Below the pieces are notes generated by a model, which did no database searches, had not been told where the DNA came from, and worked only from the letters and a program-made list of their open reading frames with translations. A stretch of 64,000 nt of DNA. Origin: Ulva prolifera (lineage: Eukaryota; Chlorophyta; Ulvophyceae; Ulvales; Ulvaceae). Location: NCBI GenBank assembly GCA_023078555.1, contig CM041204.1:3254430-3318429 (forward strand), in the 5' to 3' direction. Shown piece after piece: positions 23,732 to 36,730 of the stretch (position 1 is the first letter of the stretch; every line of letters starts with the position of its first letter). The translations under genes and the position numbers were made by a program.

Positions 23732-25045
23732 TTTACCCCCATTTTAACGGGGTTTAAAATGCTATTTTACTTGAAAATTTTTAACCTTAAAACGATTTCG
23801 AGGCTTTAAAGAGGTCATTTTACTTTTATTTTACTTTAACGCATTTTAACTTTAAGGGTGCTTTAAAACCAAAGTTGAAGCCAAAAAGGGCTGCATTCTG
23901 ATGGCATTGACCTCATAGGACAAACATCACTAACAAAGCACGGTGGTCATGATACAACTCCACAGGGCCTATGCCACTTTGTGCTCACCAAGGTGGGCCA
24001 TATAAGTGGGTGAGCCGTCTGCGGGTGTGCCATATGGCAACTTCCGTGTTGAGTGTGTAATGCTTGATTTAATGCTATTCCCATACTCTTTGGGTGCTAA
24101 TAGGTGCGTAGATTTATTGTAGACACCGCTGATGTGCGTTGATGGGTGTTTCAGGTGGTGTGATGGGTGTCAATGGCCCATGCTGTGAGTGAGCCAGATC
24201 CGGGGGTGAGCGTCTTGTGGGTGGGCCCGGCTGGAAACCCCAGCACCTGTCGACTAACTTCGCATTATACATGATCCTGAATGCCAGACACCAACATGTG
24301 CCCCAATGGACACGTGCTGGGGACATTTAAGTGGTCGGTTGCCGCGTGGGTGTCCGAAGTGACCCACGTGCATGGGTGAGTGCAGCTGGGAGGTGTGGGG
24401 CATTGTGGTGGGCATGGTGGCTAGCTTGATCACTCGAGGCTAGCTTGATCACTGCGGCGGGAGGTTTCTGAATGGCCGTATATATGCTCTAGTGCATTCC
24501 CGATGTTTAACATCCGTTTCAGCTGCTTGGCATGCTTAGGAATACGTTTGTACGATTGAACTGGATATCCAGCATATGCATATGCCTGGCGTAAACTCGG
24601 CTTTGCAGTCTGCACGTCTATTCACGTACTCACTCATCAGCCGCAGACGTTAGTCGACCTGAGTGTTCCTACGCAGTTGCAGTTTTGACGATCTGCTGCT
24701 ACGATTGACTGCGATCAGATTCGTTCAGCACGCTCATGTCGAATTGAATCTGTAGCCGTGTATTGGTGTCCGCATGACTTCAAGTGTCTTACTTGATACT
24801 ATATTAGTGACTCGTGCATGCATGGATTTGATGGGCGTGCATCTCGATCCAGATCTCGGCGGGGAAATGCTGCTCGTATAATAGTATGCACATGATGGCC
24901 TCGTTAATATTTAACCCCTTAAATTTCGTCGACGTCGTCCTCGTGCTACAGTGTGTCTGGTCGGGGACACCGGAGTATGCTCCATAGTCTTACCCACTGC
25001 ATGGGCTCATCGCGTGAACTGTCACCGCCAATATAGCTGGGCCGA

Positions 25046-28000
25046 ATGTCTGAAAAACGCGCTCGAGACGCATTCGTAGAGTTAGATCACGGCTGGTTTT
25101 TCTGTGAGGCGTGCGGGATACCGCTGAAGTATACGAAGAATCTCACTCGGCATCTGAGGGCTGGTTACCACGCCGAAAACGTTGCGGGCCTTGCTAACGG
25201 ATGCAACCCCTATCCACTGCCAAATGTGATTACACCGAGGGTATGCAAGTGGGTGCCGCCGAGCCCAGCCGGTGCTGCAACACAGACCACGGGTGTGGCA
25301 GAGCGCTCACCGTCCGGTGGAACAGATGCACTTGGTGTCGACATCCAAAGGAGTCCCCAGGACCAATGTGTTTTTCGGTTGGTAACTCCGCCAGCTGCAG
25401 TGCACAATGAAGACGAAGCAGAGGGGCCACTCTTGCCTCCTCCCACAGTCACTCTGTCCGAACAGTCTGATGCTGATGTCATTGACGTGAAAACGTACGT
25501 CTGGGAGGTTGATGAGGAAGATGAGGTGGATCAGTACAGCAGTTCATCATTGACCGCGTCGGAGGAGGGCAGCATCACTGCGGTGTGTTACTGATGGCTC
25601 TCCTTTGTATTCTGCAGTGGTCTGTAAAATCCGGTCTGTGTACTTCATTTCAAGCGACTGCATTCTCGCTATCATGCAGACCATTGCCGACCTACTGGCA
25701 TTAAGTGATGTTGATGGCCGCCTCCGAGGTGGTGATGATGTTGGTGGCGTGTTGCGGGCCGCCTTGGACTCGGGCTTGCAGATATCTTCCGATATGTCTT
25801 TGGAGGTTCTGGGCGAAGAGCTCCGGGATCGCATGGCTTTGATGAAGGCTGAACAAGAGGGAGAGGGCAAACCGGCACCGCGTATGCACACAGTGAGGTG
25901 GTACCAAGCTAATGCTGATGAACTTGTCACTACAGGCAGCGACATGACGATCCGCCAAGCTTGCTTCTGTCTTGCGTCTTTGAAGCTGCGTGGTGGGATG
26001 ACTGGCCGGTGCATGGACGACATTTGCAGGCTGCTGTCTTACGGAGGACTACTGGGTGGTGCCGTCAATCATATGCCCAAGTGCGCCACTACTGTGCTAG
26101 TACTGTAATCTGCGCCACTTTTGCATGTATCATGCCTCTCACGGGCACATCCACGACCTCCTCTGCAGGTCCCAACACATTGTCGATGGGCTACTTTGCA
26201 TTCAGAGTCCAGATGCATATGCCTGGGATATGTGCGACAATGGTCAATGTCCATCTCTGTATGGGCCCCAGCTTCCACCGGGGGACCGCTTGAAGAGGCA
26301 AGGCGAAAGATGCAAACGGTGCGGGAACTTCAGGTATTTGAAGCGCAACCGGCAGTTGCAAGCTGCCCGAAGGTGTGTTGTCTCGGACGACTCACGTGTG
26401 CATAGTGCTGTCTCATGTAAATCTGACGCAACGTGATCGGGACTCTATCAGCTTGTGCAGTCTGTGCCGCTTGGTGTGCAGTGCCTACGTCTTGAAGTTG
26501 GAGGATGTCATCAATCATTTGTTTGGAGTTGAAACATTCGCAAGGTTTGCCGGGACCCGGACACGAGCATTTCTGGACTCGGATTTCTTTCATCACCTAG
26601 ACAGCAAACATGGTGGTGCCATATCTGCGATGCAAAAACCTGAAGAAGAGGCTCTGGCAGATGCAGGCGCGGGAATGGTGGGGTCCCCCATGCGGGCACA
26701 GTCATCAGGGGCACACGCCCAGGATGATTTAGTGGACGCAGACCCAAGTGATGAGATCATGACAGGGGATGGAGACACGCTTACCTTGTTGTTTGCACTA
26801 TTTGTTGATGGAGTGCAGCTGCACGCCCACGGGAGGGCGACGACGACTGTGGTTGGCCTGAAATGCATGGATTTGCCTGGATTTCTAGTAAATACTGACC
26901 TGTCGTGCTATGCACTGGCATTTATCGGCGGGTCCAAGGAGCCCACTAATCTGTCTGAGATCATGTCTGTCATACTGCTCCAATTCAAGAAGCATGAGCC
27001 CACTGGATGCGCTGCTGCAGATGGTGCGCCGTTTCACAAGCTCATCACTCTCATTGTGACAACACATTCTGCTCTTGTGCATGCTCTTGTCTGCTGTCTG
27101 CTATGCATATGTTTCGTGTATGCTCGACTGCGAAGCTATGCAGCTGCGCTTTTGGTGTTGGCATGCATGATGTACACCATGTCCCCACAATTTGAAATGC
27201 TGCAGGGAAGATTGAGGTCAAGGGTGATCCGATTAAAGTGTGGGACAGTTTCAGAAAGAAGACAAGGACTGTGTTCCCGGTCTTCGTATTCGCTTTTGCA
27301 GACACCCCAGCGAGGCGAAGCTGGAACTTGACATGCGGTGCGACTGGTGGCAGCGGTTGTGACAAGTGTGGCATTCGGGGGACCAGACAACTTCCAGACG
27401 ACGTGGAGCTGAACTGGACAACTTTCATAGGCTACGTACGACCATGCAAGGCTGTCATCTTAAATGCGAACGAGCAGGTCCGAATTCACAGCACTGTTCC
27501 ATCCATGTTGCGATTCACACAGCTCATCACACGCCCTTGCATATGCACGGCATAGTAGCACTATGAGCAGCTGACGAATTGACTACAACCACTGTGGGAC
27601 TTGTGCAGGATTGGGATGAGATCTCCATCCAGTTGGGTAAGAATGGGCAACCAGACCAGGCTGCCCTGGCACGTATTCTGATCACCGACAAGAAGCACCG
27701 CGCGAGAAGTGTGCGGGCTGAGGAGATCACTGCTGGTACGCACATGGCGGTGAAACTGCCAGCTGCAGCACGTGATGGAGGTGCTCTTTCCAGTGATCCA
27801 AACACCAAAGAGCAGCGACGACTGACCCGAGGTGAGTCTCGCCGCATCCATGCCCACCTGCGGACGTGATACCATGTTTACGAGCTGCTATGGTACTGGG
27901 TTGGACATTTGATGATGTCATGGACGTATACCAGCCTGTTGCCATGGTTGCAGAGTGCGAGATTGCGTGGGCCTCGCGATATAAACGAGCTAATGATGGA

Positions 28001-29896
28001 CACTTGGAGATAGGTTGTCGGGGCATCAACCCATTCCAGGCCAGTGGCCTGTTATCCTACGAGTGCGCCTTGACCCTTGCTGTGGTTGGCGTGTGCGGGA
28101 GCTGGGGGTGAATGACATATATGCAATGACTAGGCATTGGTTTGCAGTTTTCAACATACGTTTGTCGAGCCGCTATCTCATTCCATCTTGTACAGTCTCG
28201 TGCGTGGTTTCTTGGATTTGATCTGTCATTCTTCCAATGGATACATTGTAGACGGCCAGAAGTTTTCCCTGTCACCCGATGTCCAAGACCGACTGGATAT
28301 TTTCTCTGACAAAATCCAATACCCGAGTGCATTCAATCGGCGTCCGCCGAAGCTGCGTAGGTAGGCATCCAATTCTGTAAGATACCTATCCATCTATCAA
28401 TTCGGGCCGCATTGAGTGAACCCTGTACGTCGAGTCGTGTAGCGCTGCAGTTCACCGACCTTTAGTGCTAAGTGATACTCTCGCAATGCAGGGGTGTTCC
28501 CATATCAAAGTGGCTTTTTGAAGAAGTGAATACATTCGTTGAAGTCACCGGGGCCGTGTCATTCTACGTTGCTAGGAACGAGGTGCACCCAGGCATTCTG
28601 AAGATGTGGAGTCACTTGCGCAAATTCACTCTGTATTTTTTGCACTATCGACCAGGCCAACACACACATGAACAAGTGTTGGAAGCCCAGCGTGAGATCT
28701 TTCAGTTTGGTGAGTATGCAGAGAAGCACCTGCAGTGCAAAACACTGACTTGTCTGGTTCACCGATGTTTTGCACACATACCGCACCAGGTCATAGCCAC
28801 ATTGCCTGGTGCATTCCTCAGAGAAGATTGGGGAGAGAGACTTGTGCGCCGGACAAAAAGCCGGATCACAGGGCATTCCACGAAGCAGGCGGCAAGGGCA
28901 TCAGCTGCCGTCTGCCTCGCAGAGATGGGGCTGCGTGTCAACCAGCACGAGCAGCCCGGTATCGATGCACCCCTGTTGAGAATTCGTCCACCGCCAAGAT
29001 CAAGACCGTCTGACACAGGCGATGCTTATGGATCTATGTTGCATCAGCTCTTACCCGCCCACACGGGAGACGATGGCGATGAAGTACGTGCACGCATGCT
29101 CCTGCTAGTGCACTGTTTGCATACATAGTGCATGTTATCAGTCACCGAAGATTACCCTATGGCTGTGAATTCCGACTGTGGCCGTGGTGTTCAGGTCAGC
29201 AAGCTGATCAGAGTTCTGGACGCCATGGCAGCAAAGTCGGTTCGAAGCCATCGCGTCCAGGGAGGACTGGAACTTGCGGGCAGACTGACTGGAAAGCATA
29301 TTAGAGGCGAAAGGCACGCTGCTACTGGCAGGTTTGTACACGAGGGTATAACAAAGGCGCCAGAGGTTTTTCATTCTCATGCTGCCACCATCCACTATGG
29401 CTCGTTTGTTGTCCGCACTGCTGCGGGAACGGTCGCGCATGGACAGACACATACTGATCAGTATGTGTATGTTCCTTTCAGATCAGGACGGACTCAAAAT
29501 CCTTGTGTGATGAAGATAAAGCAGTTGGTGGTGGTTAGGCGTGAGGGTATGGGGTGGCCTGACGATGAGGCTAGACTTGCAGTGGGAACGTTATGGGACC
29601 ACCTGGGCATTGGTCGTGGTGTGGGGCTAGAGACATGTTTCAACGACGATCCGAGATTGGGAGCATGTAGCGTTCCTAGGGTGTTGCTCCGGAGTGCCTC
29701 TCGTCGGAGGCTGGGGTATCCTTACGCTGTGCATCTGCATCAATTGCACTGTCCTTGTGTGTATGTTCCTGATCCCGATGGAGACATGTTCATCACCCTC
29801 AGCAAAATGGGTTTCCATGGTAGGCTTGACATGATGTTTGATGCGGGGGTGTCCCAGGCAGAAGACGGTACAGATGACAGTCGATCACCAACGTGA
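25046..29896 (+). CDS. TNP2-like transposase, multi-exon
   Basis: Exons are approximate. 25046-25582 encodes an N-terminal zinc-finger-like FFCEACGIPLKY...HLRAGYH. About 25650-26090 gives TIRQACFCLASLKL, like the TNP2 'LL.LKLKH' segment. 26169-26372 gives AWDMCDNGQCPSLY and CKRCGNFRYL (TNP2 Cys motifs). 26461-27028 holds LFALFVDGVQLH (first catalytic Asp) and LAFIGGSKEPTNL. 27206-27480 has FVFAFADTPARR (second Asp) and CGATGGSGCDKCG. 27608-27830 and 27870-28364 include FVEPLSHSILYSLVRGFLD and FNRRPPK. 28490-29128 has LPGAFLREDWGERLVRR, like the DUF4218-type region. 29132-29896 is a C-terminal domain with YVPDPDG. Motif order follows plant EnSpm/TNP2 transposases, which cut and paste DNA. Several exons end at GT and begin after AG. 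No in-frame lesion is obvious, but splice sites need transcript support. Confidence 0.75.
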
Positions 29897-30160
29897 GGGC
29901 ACCGGTCCATCCACTACAAAGATTGTAGGTAGCTTGGTAACTTCGATGTCACACCAATTTGGCCCTATGTAGCTGTTCGTGAAAGTTTTGCATGGAAAGC
30001 ATGGCACGGTGCATAATCCAGGGCACCAATAATATTGCCTTGATTATAGATCAGAATGACAGTATAGGATGGCACACTTCCGCATCACACAAGTAGGCCT
30101 GCACGGCGGGTGACTAAGCTAGTACCACTTTGCACACCGCCATCGTGTCCCGGGCAGCAC

Positions 30161-30475
30161 GAAAAATGCCATTAAATAAGAGCAGTGTTTGATTGAATCC
30201 GGACAGCTGCATTTTTTTCGGGCAAAGGAGTGACAGAGCCAGCTCCAACAGGCCCAGCAGGTCATCCAAAAGAAACGTAGCGGTCCGGGTAATGGAAGCT
30301 TGATTACTGTCGAAAAATGCCATTAAATAAGGGCAGTGATTGATTGAATCCGGACAGCTGCATTTTTTTCCGGGCACTGGAGTGACAGAGCCAGCTCCAA
30401 CAGGCCCAGCAATTGACTTAAGTCCTATGATATCCAAAAGGATATCCAAAAGAAATTTAGCGGTCCGGGTAATAA
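30161..30475. repeat. 151-bp tandem duplication
   Basis: Copy 1 starts at 30161 and copy 2 at 30312, each beginning gaaaaatgccattaaataag. They share the words tccggacagctgcattttttt and tgacagagccagctccaaca. The second copy carries a short insertion near 30411-30440. Confidence 0.9.
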
Positions 30476-30738
30476 AAGACTCTATATCGATAACACATCC
30501 AATGGCAGCAAAGCCATTTTGCACTTTCCGCTGGACTGCAAATGGGTCGGAGTTGCACAAGCAATAGTGAACAGTGCACCTTTGGCTTACATGTTTGGCA
30601 ACCAAGTAGACTGGCCGCACAGAGACACAAAATACATGACTGAAGATATTGAGCTTACATCCTTTACGGGTGCTTGCGAGCACCTGCCAAGACTTGTAGC
30701 CTAGGCTTTCAAAGCTTTCAACTACCTTTTGGAGCCTA

Positions 30739-30792
30739 ATTCGGATGAGGTTCGGTTTCAGTATTTGTTTTCTCCCGTTCACTCTTTTGTAA
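30739..30792. repeat. Dispersed motif, copy 1
   Basis: About 54 bp ending tttgttttctcccgttcact. Near-identical sequence occurs at 62582-62634, and a shorter inverted copy at 46412-46450. Probably the end of an interspersed repeat. Confidence 0.75.
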
Positions 30793-31458
30793 AGGCCTTT
30801 TGTAGCACGGCGACATTACCGGTGCACTTTTGGAGGATCCATATTCTTGAGTGATACTCTGCAGTACCACAACACAATAAGCAGACACCATCATGTGCTT
30901 CCTCATCTTTCCGCAGAGCTGCAGATCTGAAAGGAAACCATTACAGCCACATACCCGCTGTCTGGAGAAGCGGTAAGAAGAGTAGCTGGCTCTCTTAGCT
31001 ACTTCATCACGTTGGGCGGGACTCAGTGCATACGACGTACTCGCCTGTGTTGGAAAGCTCATCACCGTCTCAAACAAAGAAGTCAAATCCATATGGTGTG
31101 CATTAATAAACGAATCGTGTGGGTAGCTCTTGCCGAGGCACATGTCAATCAGATGATGGCGGTTTCAAGACCTGGTAGCGACTAGAAGTCTGACTTGAGG
31201 CTGAAATGATTCCCATATTCCTGACGGAAATCTGCATACTTCGTATGGGAAATAGATTTCCGGGCGGGATCCAGGTGTGCACACAGCGAGGATATCGCCG
31301 TTAGTGTCTACATGTGCAATTCGCGCCACGAGACAGCGAATTTTTGGAATTCGAAAAGCCATACTCTCGATGGTAGTGTGTAGCGCTTCTGCCATCATAG
31401 ACCGGCGGATCGAAGCCGTAAGAGGTTAGTTGCCGTTCCGTATACTGCACCAGTAGCG

Positions 31459-34147
31459 ATGACAGACCAGAAAGCACCTATCCCTGTGCGCAACCTGACC
31501 GCTCTAACTGTAGTGATTGACGACACAGAAATCCATGTCACGTTGCGAAAGAAGGCCAGCGAGACCTGTAAACAGTATTTTGACGATCGACTAGAAGACT
31601 TCGAGCGTAAGGTGAATAAAGCTACCAGCCGCAGATTCCACAGCGTCGCAGGCATTCCGGCGCTCAGTGACGACAAGGCCCAGCGCATCTTCGAGGATCT
31701 CTATGTGGTTCCCTATGAGGCAAAAGAGTCCTGGATTGGCGTCTCGGCAGGTTCAACCGGCATCATACGCCTGGAGCCTGCACGATCCGGTACGGCGCCT
31801 CCAACCGGCACCAGCTCCAAGAAGGGTAAGGGCTCCAAAGTGATGAGAGTCATCACACCGGTGTGTCCGAACTACAGCCGCCATCGGCTTCGTAATGGAA
31901 CTCCCAGACTGTGGCTTCTACTTCAAGTCAATCGGTAACATTTCGGAAACACTCCGATCAAAGTGTCCACCATGCAGGCAGAGAAACGGATGCACCATGA
32001 ACTGGGATTATTGATGCCCCGTATGACACCAGAGGCATTTATTTACGTCGCGACCAACATGGGAGTGGCGTTCCTGAAGCATGGCCCGTCACTCGCCCTC
32101 GGCGCCGTGATATCGACCCGCATTCGAGCTTTGCTTCGCGACATAAATGTAGATGCGTGGCGCCTTATCGTCGGAGATGACGTGTGTATTGATCTCTGTG
32201 TTCATACGTACAACCTGCTTGGCGGACATATCTGATTGATCAGTTACGGTGGCGTTTGCAGGACCTCGAGGGCCTCAAGCAGCTACGGAATGCTTTTATG
32301 GTGAAGAAAGGAAAGAGTGATGTGATTCGCTTGGTGTACAGCTACATCAAGCGCGTCTGCGAGTTGTCGAACACGCCAAAGGCAGCCGAACAGGCAAAGG
32401 CAGCCTTCAGACACGTTTCGAAGTCCCATGATACCAACAACGGCCGCAAGGTGAGATCATCAGGAGATCTACTGTTGTTATCGTGGGCCCGCCTCCAAAA
32501 GGAGGCTGGCCTGCTTAAAGACATGCTCTCGAAGGAGCCCTGGGAGATGGACGCAGACGCACAAGATGCCATCATGACCGGTCTCCAGGCCTCATTCGAC
32601 AAGGTCAAGGAGGTCGGAGAGTCAGGGCCAGCGTTGCAGGTTCGAATTGAAATGCGGAAGGCTCTGCATGGATTGATCATGTCCGAGTCGACAGACCTGG
32701 TGCGCCCTACCTATGTGTCTTTGATGGGGACAGCTATCCCGCTGACACCCCACTGACGTCGCCCTGACACTGTGTTGAAGCTGTCATCCAATGGGAGTAT
32801 GTCGGCTAAAAGTTGCTTGCCGCAGGCGCTACGAGCTGTGTCAATCGAGTGGGCCAAAACTCTACTGACTGATGATTCCCTGGAGACATACCGAGCGAAC
32901 CATCGATTGGTGGAGGATGTCCAGAAGCCTGCTGCAGAGGTGTCTCAGGTATTCGAAGATCTCGAGTCCTGGTGCCCTACATGGGGTGTACCTGGGGACA
33001 ACTCACGCGAGTCTCCGATGTCTTTCTGGCATGATATTCGGGTACTGCAGCCTCAGAAGGATCAAGACGACAAGCAGCTTCTTTCCAACTACGATGTATG
33101 TTGCCTCGATAAGTTGTTTGCCGCGCTGGGTGACACCGCTGCTGCAGGTTTTCTGGCTTACAGAGATTTGCACAACCTCATGGTGTGGAGAGTGCCACTG
33201 CCTGAATCCTGTGAAGCTCCAAGCGACAAGAGCAAAGCAGCAGAAGAGGACGCAGTGGAGGATCCTTGCTCCGAGGCTGAAGAGGAAGCGACGGAGGATG
33301 CCAGTCTGCAGCTGGCTGACCAAGTGCCGAAGACGACCATTGATGCGGAGATCGTGGGCCCTCGATGCGGCTACCTCAATGTTGCAGGAGTCCTCATGTT
33401 GACCAGTATCCTACCATTCGTGGTGAGATCCCGAACTGATTGCGTGTCCATGAACAGTGTATCGCTGTCACACATTGCCTGCATATGGCATTGCCATGCT
33501 GTCCAACCACCAAGGGAAAATTGGTTGCAGGAGGAGCTGTTCGCCACGCATGGGATGCAGCCACCGCTCAACTTGCAGCATTTCTGCAGCATGATGGGCC
33601 ACACAACACCACTGAAGCCAGGCCCGGTGGTGCGGGACGAAGCAGATGATGACGAAGATGTCGCCCCGTCAGACGAAGACCTTGACTCAAATGCTCTGGA
33701 TGGAGATTGTCAACGGCAGGCTGCTCCTGCAGGCACAAGTGCCAGAGCGGAGCGCACCCGACGCAGAGGTGCTGGCAGGACCGCAACCGCATGCCAGACA
33801 CTGCAAGGATCCTCTGCTACCGCGGCCAGTGCAGGTGGTCATGACGACACCGTGACAACTACTCTTCAGGCAGAGGCATGTCCATCCAATGTTGAAAGCG
33901 TCGCCAACGATCAGGTTTGCCACACTTGCTGCACACCGTATGCTGCCAATGAATAGGTCTGTAGACGGTGTCACCCTGCTCAAAGTTAGTGACTAGGTTA
34001 CAGGGCAGCTCTGTGCAGGAGAATGACCCCCCGGCACCGAGTCTGGCTACCGCGACGATTGATGCAGCAGAGCCTGCAACAAAAAGGAAGCAGCAATCCA
34101 AGGCCAAGAAAGGTACCAAGAAACGATGCAAGAAATCGCACAACTGA
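31459..34147 (+). CDS. Second gene of the nested element, unknown function
   Basis: Not recognised. It starts MTDQKAPIPVRNLTALTVV. Likely coding blocks are 31459-31825, 31878 to about 32200 (internal splicing unclear), 32262-32711, 32826-33913 and 34004-34147. The first block is predicted mixed alpha/beta (ALTVVIDDTEIHVTLRKKA). The third is helical and charged (LKQLRNAFMVKKGKSD). The fourth holds an acidic run (EEDAVEDPCSEAEEEATED). A short Ser/Thr/Asp-rich stretch leads to a final exon with a strongly basic tail (KRKQQSKAKKGTKKRCKK), which looks like a nuclear-localisation or DNA-binding tail. Introns of about 50-115 nt with GT...AG are visible, for example the acceptor ggttacag before 34004. 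By analogy with TnpA of En/Spm it may be an accessory transposition protein; that is inference from position only. Confidence 0.55.
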
Positions 34148-35867
34148 TGGTTGGTATGCTGTCACTGCTTCCACATGATTTGGCCCCACAACAGATACAA
34201 CAACTTCAGGTTTTGATTATGTTGCATGTACACAGCGTGTCCCGGTATGGCATGCTGCCAACACAGGTGAACAACTGCTCTGACTGTCAACGGCATTACT
34301 GGCACTTCACTGAATCTTGTGCATGCAGATTTGATACCGACGTGCCAGTTCCAGACAGGACTGAACATTTTTTTTTTCAACTCCGCGTGTCATCAAGATA
34401 CAGTTCAGGAGGAGAGGTCAGAGGCCAGATGTAGGTTGCTACATGCGCAGACGTAGCTAGGTGGGTCGGCGCGAGCACTGTGTAGTGCTCCATGTGGTTG
34501 TGCAATCACCACTACAGTCTTTGTAATTCATATCATCACCACTACATACCACTGCATGCAGAACTGTGCATATAGCTAGCTGATCATCCAGTGCGAGAAT
34601 GGCCTGTGCGATGTTACACACCTGATCGGCTCACGCTTGCGGAGGTGGCCCACCCTGCCGACTCACCCTCCAATCAGGGAGGAAGGCAGACCCGGTGCAT
34701 GTGCCAGTGCAGGGTGAGCCATATGGCAACACTGCTTGAGACAATCCAATTCGCGCTAGAACCAGTCGGAATTGCCATTACGTTCCACATGATTCATCTA
34801 CGTGCGGGCAATGCGTCCACGAAGAGAGGCCCGGCGACGGGGGTCAACCGCAGAATGGACAGCAGCACGGCTAAGAGCAAGCGATGGCCGACACACAGCC
34901 TTCCCAACGCGCAAAATGCAGCAATAGAAGAATATATTGACGCCACAACGGCCTGGTGATGGCCGGGCGCGGAGTGGAATCCAGAGCATGCGTAGAAGCC
35001 CACCAGTGCAGAGCACTTTCAGCAAGGAAAGCATCATAGTCCATGCCGATCGCTAACAAACAAAGCCCCAAATGGCGCATAGTTGCACACGTATCTTCAA
35101 CAGCATCGATCCCCTTACCTCAGAGGGACCATACAGCCAAACGTGCCGACGGTGTCCCATGGCACGTCAACCAGACGAAACCTCAGGTAAACGCCGGTAC
35201 CAAGTCACAGGGCGAGGAGGAGCCACGTGACGCAAACAATTCAATTATAAGAGTCGTGGCAGCTCCAACTATGAGTGCGCGGCTATGATTCGTAAAAATT
35301 GTCCGCGAGAAGCTCACGTACAGTCGGAACTTGGCCCGGGACTGGAGTCAAGCCTGCAGTCACACATCATCGTAACAGATACATAACGATACTATAAGCA
35401 AGTAGGTCGTGTCTCGGGCGCTCTGGTAGCAGTCTGCACGCTCCTGCGGTGTATATACCCATGTAGGGCGCCCGCAGTGGTATGGCGCGAGCACGTCAAT
35501 AAGCCATAAATCACAGAGATTGAAGCGGGCGGACACCAATACACACCATATAAAGGACCATTGACTCCAGAATGACAATCGCTCGCGGTCCCAGTGGACC
35601 GAGTGAGTGACTTTGGGAAGCGCTGCGATGGCGAGGAGAGACACAGAGGCACGCACAGCAGCACGCCCTGGGCACCTATCGCCCCCGGAACGATTGTATA
35701 GCATTCGAAAGAGTTTAGGCATGTCTATAGACGCTGAATCAGGCCATATGGCCATGTTTCTAGCAACTTTGGGAAACCATCCTTTGTGGCTCACCCGGGT
35801 GGCGCACCCAGGGTGAGCGGTGCAGTTGTACCCCCTGTGATCACAGCACACCTGTTGCTAGCTCCTA
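34148..35867. other. Right subterminal region of nested element
   Basis: No gene is supported. The stretch has GCCATATGG motifs (about 34716 and 35739), repeated gggtgagc/gctcaccc words and the inverted counterpart of the left end (35787-35840). Such repeated subterminal words are typical transposase or TnpA binding regions. The longest frame (minus, 35360-35851) overlaps them and has no domain. Confidence 0.5.
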
Positions 35868-35915
35868 GTACTTAAATCCGTGTGGCTGTGCGCTTGCTCA
35901 TGCTTTGGGAGTCAG

Positions 35916-35924
35916 TTTATAAAC
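35916..35924 (+). promoter_or_regulatory. Candidate TATA box of the hAT gene
   Basis: tttataaac lies 59 bases upstream of the ATG at 35983. The position fits a promoter that survived with the hAT remnant. Confidence 0.45.
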
Positions 35925-35982
35925 TAGAATTCCGTAGCCCGTGTGCACCTGTCATTGATTTGGCAGTGAGCAACTTCAAGAC

Positions 35983-36512
35983 ATGGCACAAGACAAACGT
36001 CCTGCTGCACCTCTGCAAGAGACTGAAAGTTCCGATGAGGCAATTGATTTAAATCTGGCTGATTCGGCAGATGTAGGTGGCTCTAATCTGCGCAGAAAGC
36101 CAGTTGCGACTAATGTTGTGTCTCGTGGTGTTGTTGAAAATTTTGCCAAGCGCGAGAGAGGCTGCCATTGAAATCATGTCTGCGAAGCCCTGCTGTGCAC
36201 CTGTGGAGAGGCTGTGGAATATATTTCTAGACAACTTGACCTCCAAGAGAAGGTCAATGAAAAACAGTACGCTGGCAACGCCATAGTACACCAAAATCAA
36301 CCTCCATCACCTAGGCGATAATGATGCAGCTATTGACGAAATTAGATGTTTTGAACATCTGCTTGGTTCTGCTGATGAAGCGTATGAGGACGGCTCTTCT
36401 GGATCTGGTGTGCCAGAACGAGGGTGCAGTAGCATGTGCCAGTGGCCTGCAGTGTGACAGCCTAGGAGCATCTCCATCGTCGTCAAGTTGCTCAGGAGAC
36501 GCAGATAATTGA
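35983..36512 (+). pseudogene. hAT transposase remnant (N-terminus joined to dimerisation domain)
   Basis: Begins MAQDKRPAAPLQETESSDEA and stays open to 36171. The hAT C-terminal (hATC) signature is found in the next frame at about 36130-36255: AREAAIEIMSA..CCAPVERLWNIF..NLTSKRR, compare 'A..iLs...saapvERlFS...i.skrR'. It returns to the first frame as YAGNAIVHQNQ (the usual final helix), and an acidic C-terminal tail follows in the third frame to about 36450. Several frameshifts are therefore present. The BED finger and the RNase-H-like catalytic core of a normal hAT transposase (usually 600 residues or more) are missing, so this is an internally deleted, inactive copy. Confidence 0.75.
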
Positions 36513-36730
36513 TAGGCGGTGCAACAGGTGTATCTAGGTGGCTGTGGACGTGTTTGTGCCGTGTTTGTTCCGTGCCATTGGCCGAAACTGCCTCCTCGAC
36601 ATGTTGAACAGTTTTACTGGTAAATCAGGAAAACACTAGTTTAAACACGTTTAAAGTAAAGATTTTTTAGCCTATTTTCCTTTTATTTTACTCTAGCTTT
36701 GTTAATTAACGTTAAACCATGCCCCCAGAT

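Larger units (their letters stand above)
29897..31458. other. Spacer between the two genes of the nested element
   Basis: Contains a 151-bp tandem duplication (30161-30475) and one copy of a dispersed motif (30739-30792). Minus-strand open frames here are repeat translations with no recognisable domain. The right end should hold the promoter of the gene at 31459. Confidence 0.5.
23925..35868 (+). mobile_element. Nested TNP2-like (EnSpm/CACTA superfamily) transposon
   Basis: Two multi-exon genes on the plus strand, a TNP2-like transposase and an unknown partner, are enclosed by regions with inverted similarity. Near 23950-24015 (tacaactccac ... gctcacc ... gggtgagcc) and, inverted, near 35787-35840, the same series of words occurs. 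Subterminal 'GCCATATGG' motifs lie at about 24028, 34716 and 35739. The left end may begin with CACTA at 23928, but the right end does not show a clean TAGTG. The exact termini and the expected 3-bp target duplication are therefore unresolved, and the limits given are approximate. Confidence 0.6.

Noticed and set aside
35360-35851. Minus-strand frame at the right end of the inner element
   Set aside because: It overlaps the inverted subterminal repeats of the element and lacks recognisable motifs.
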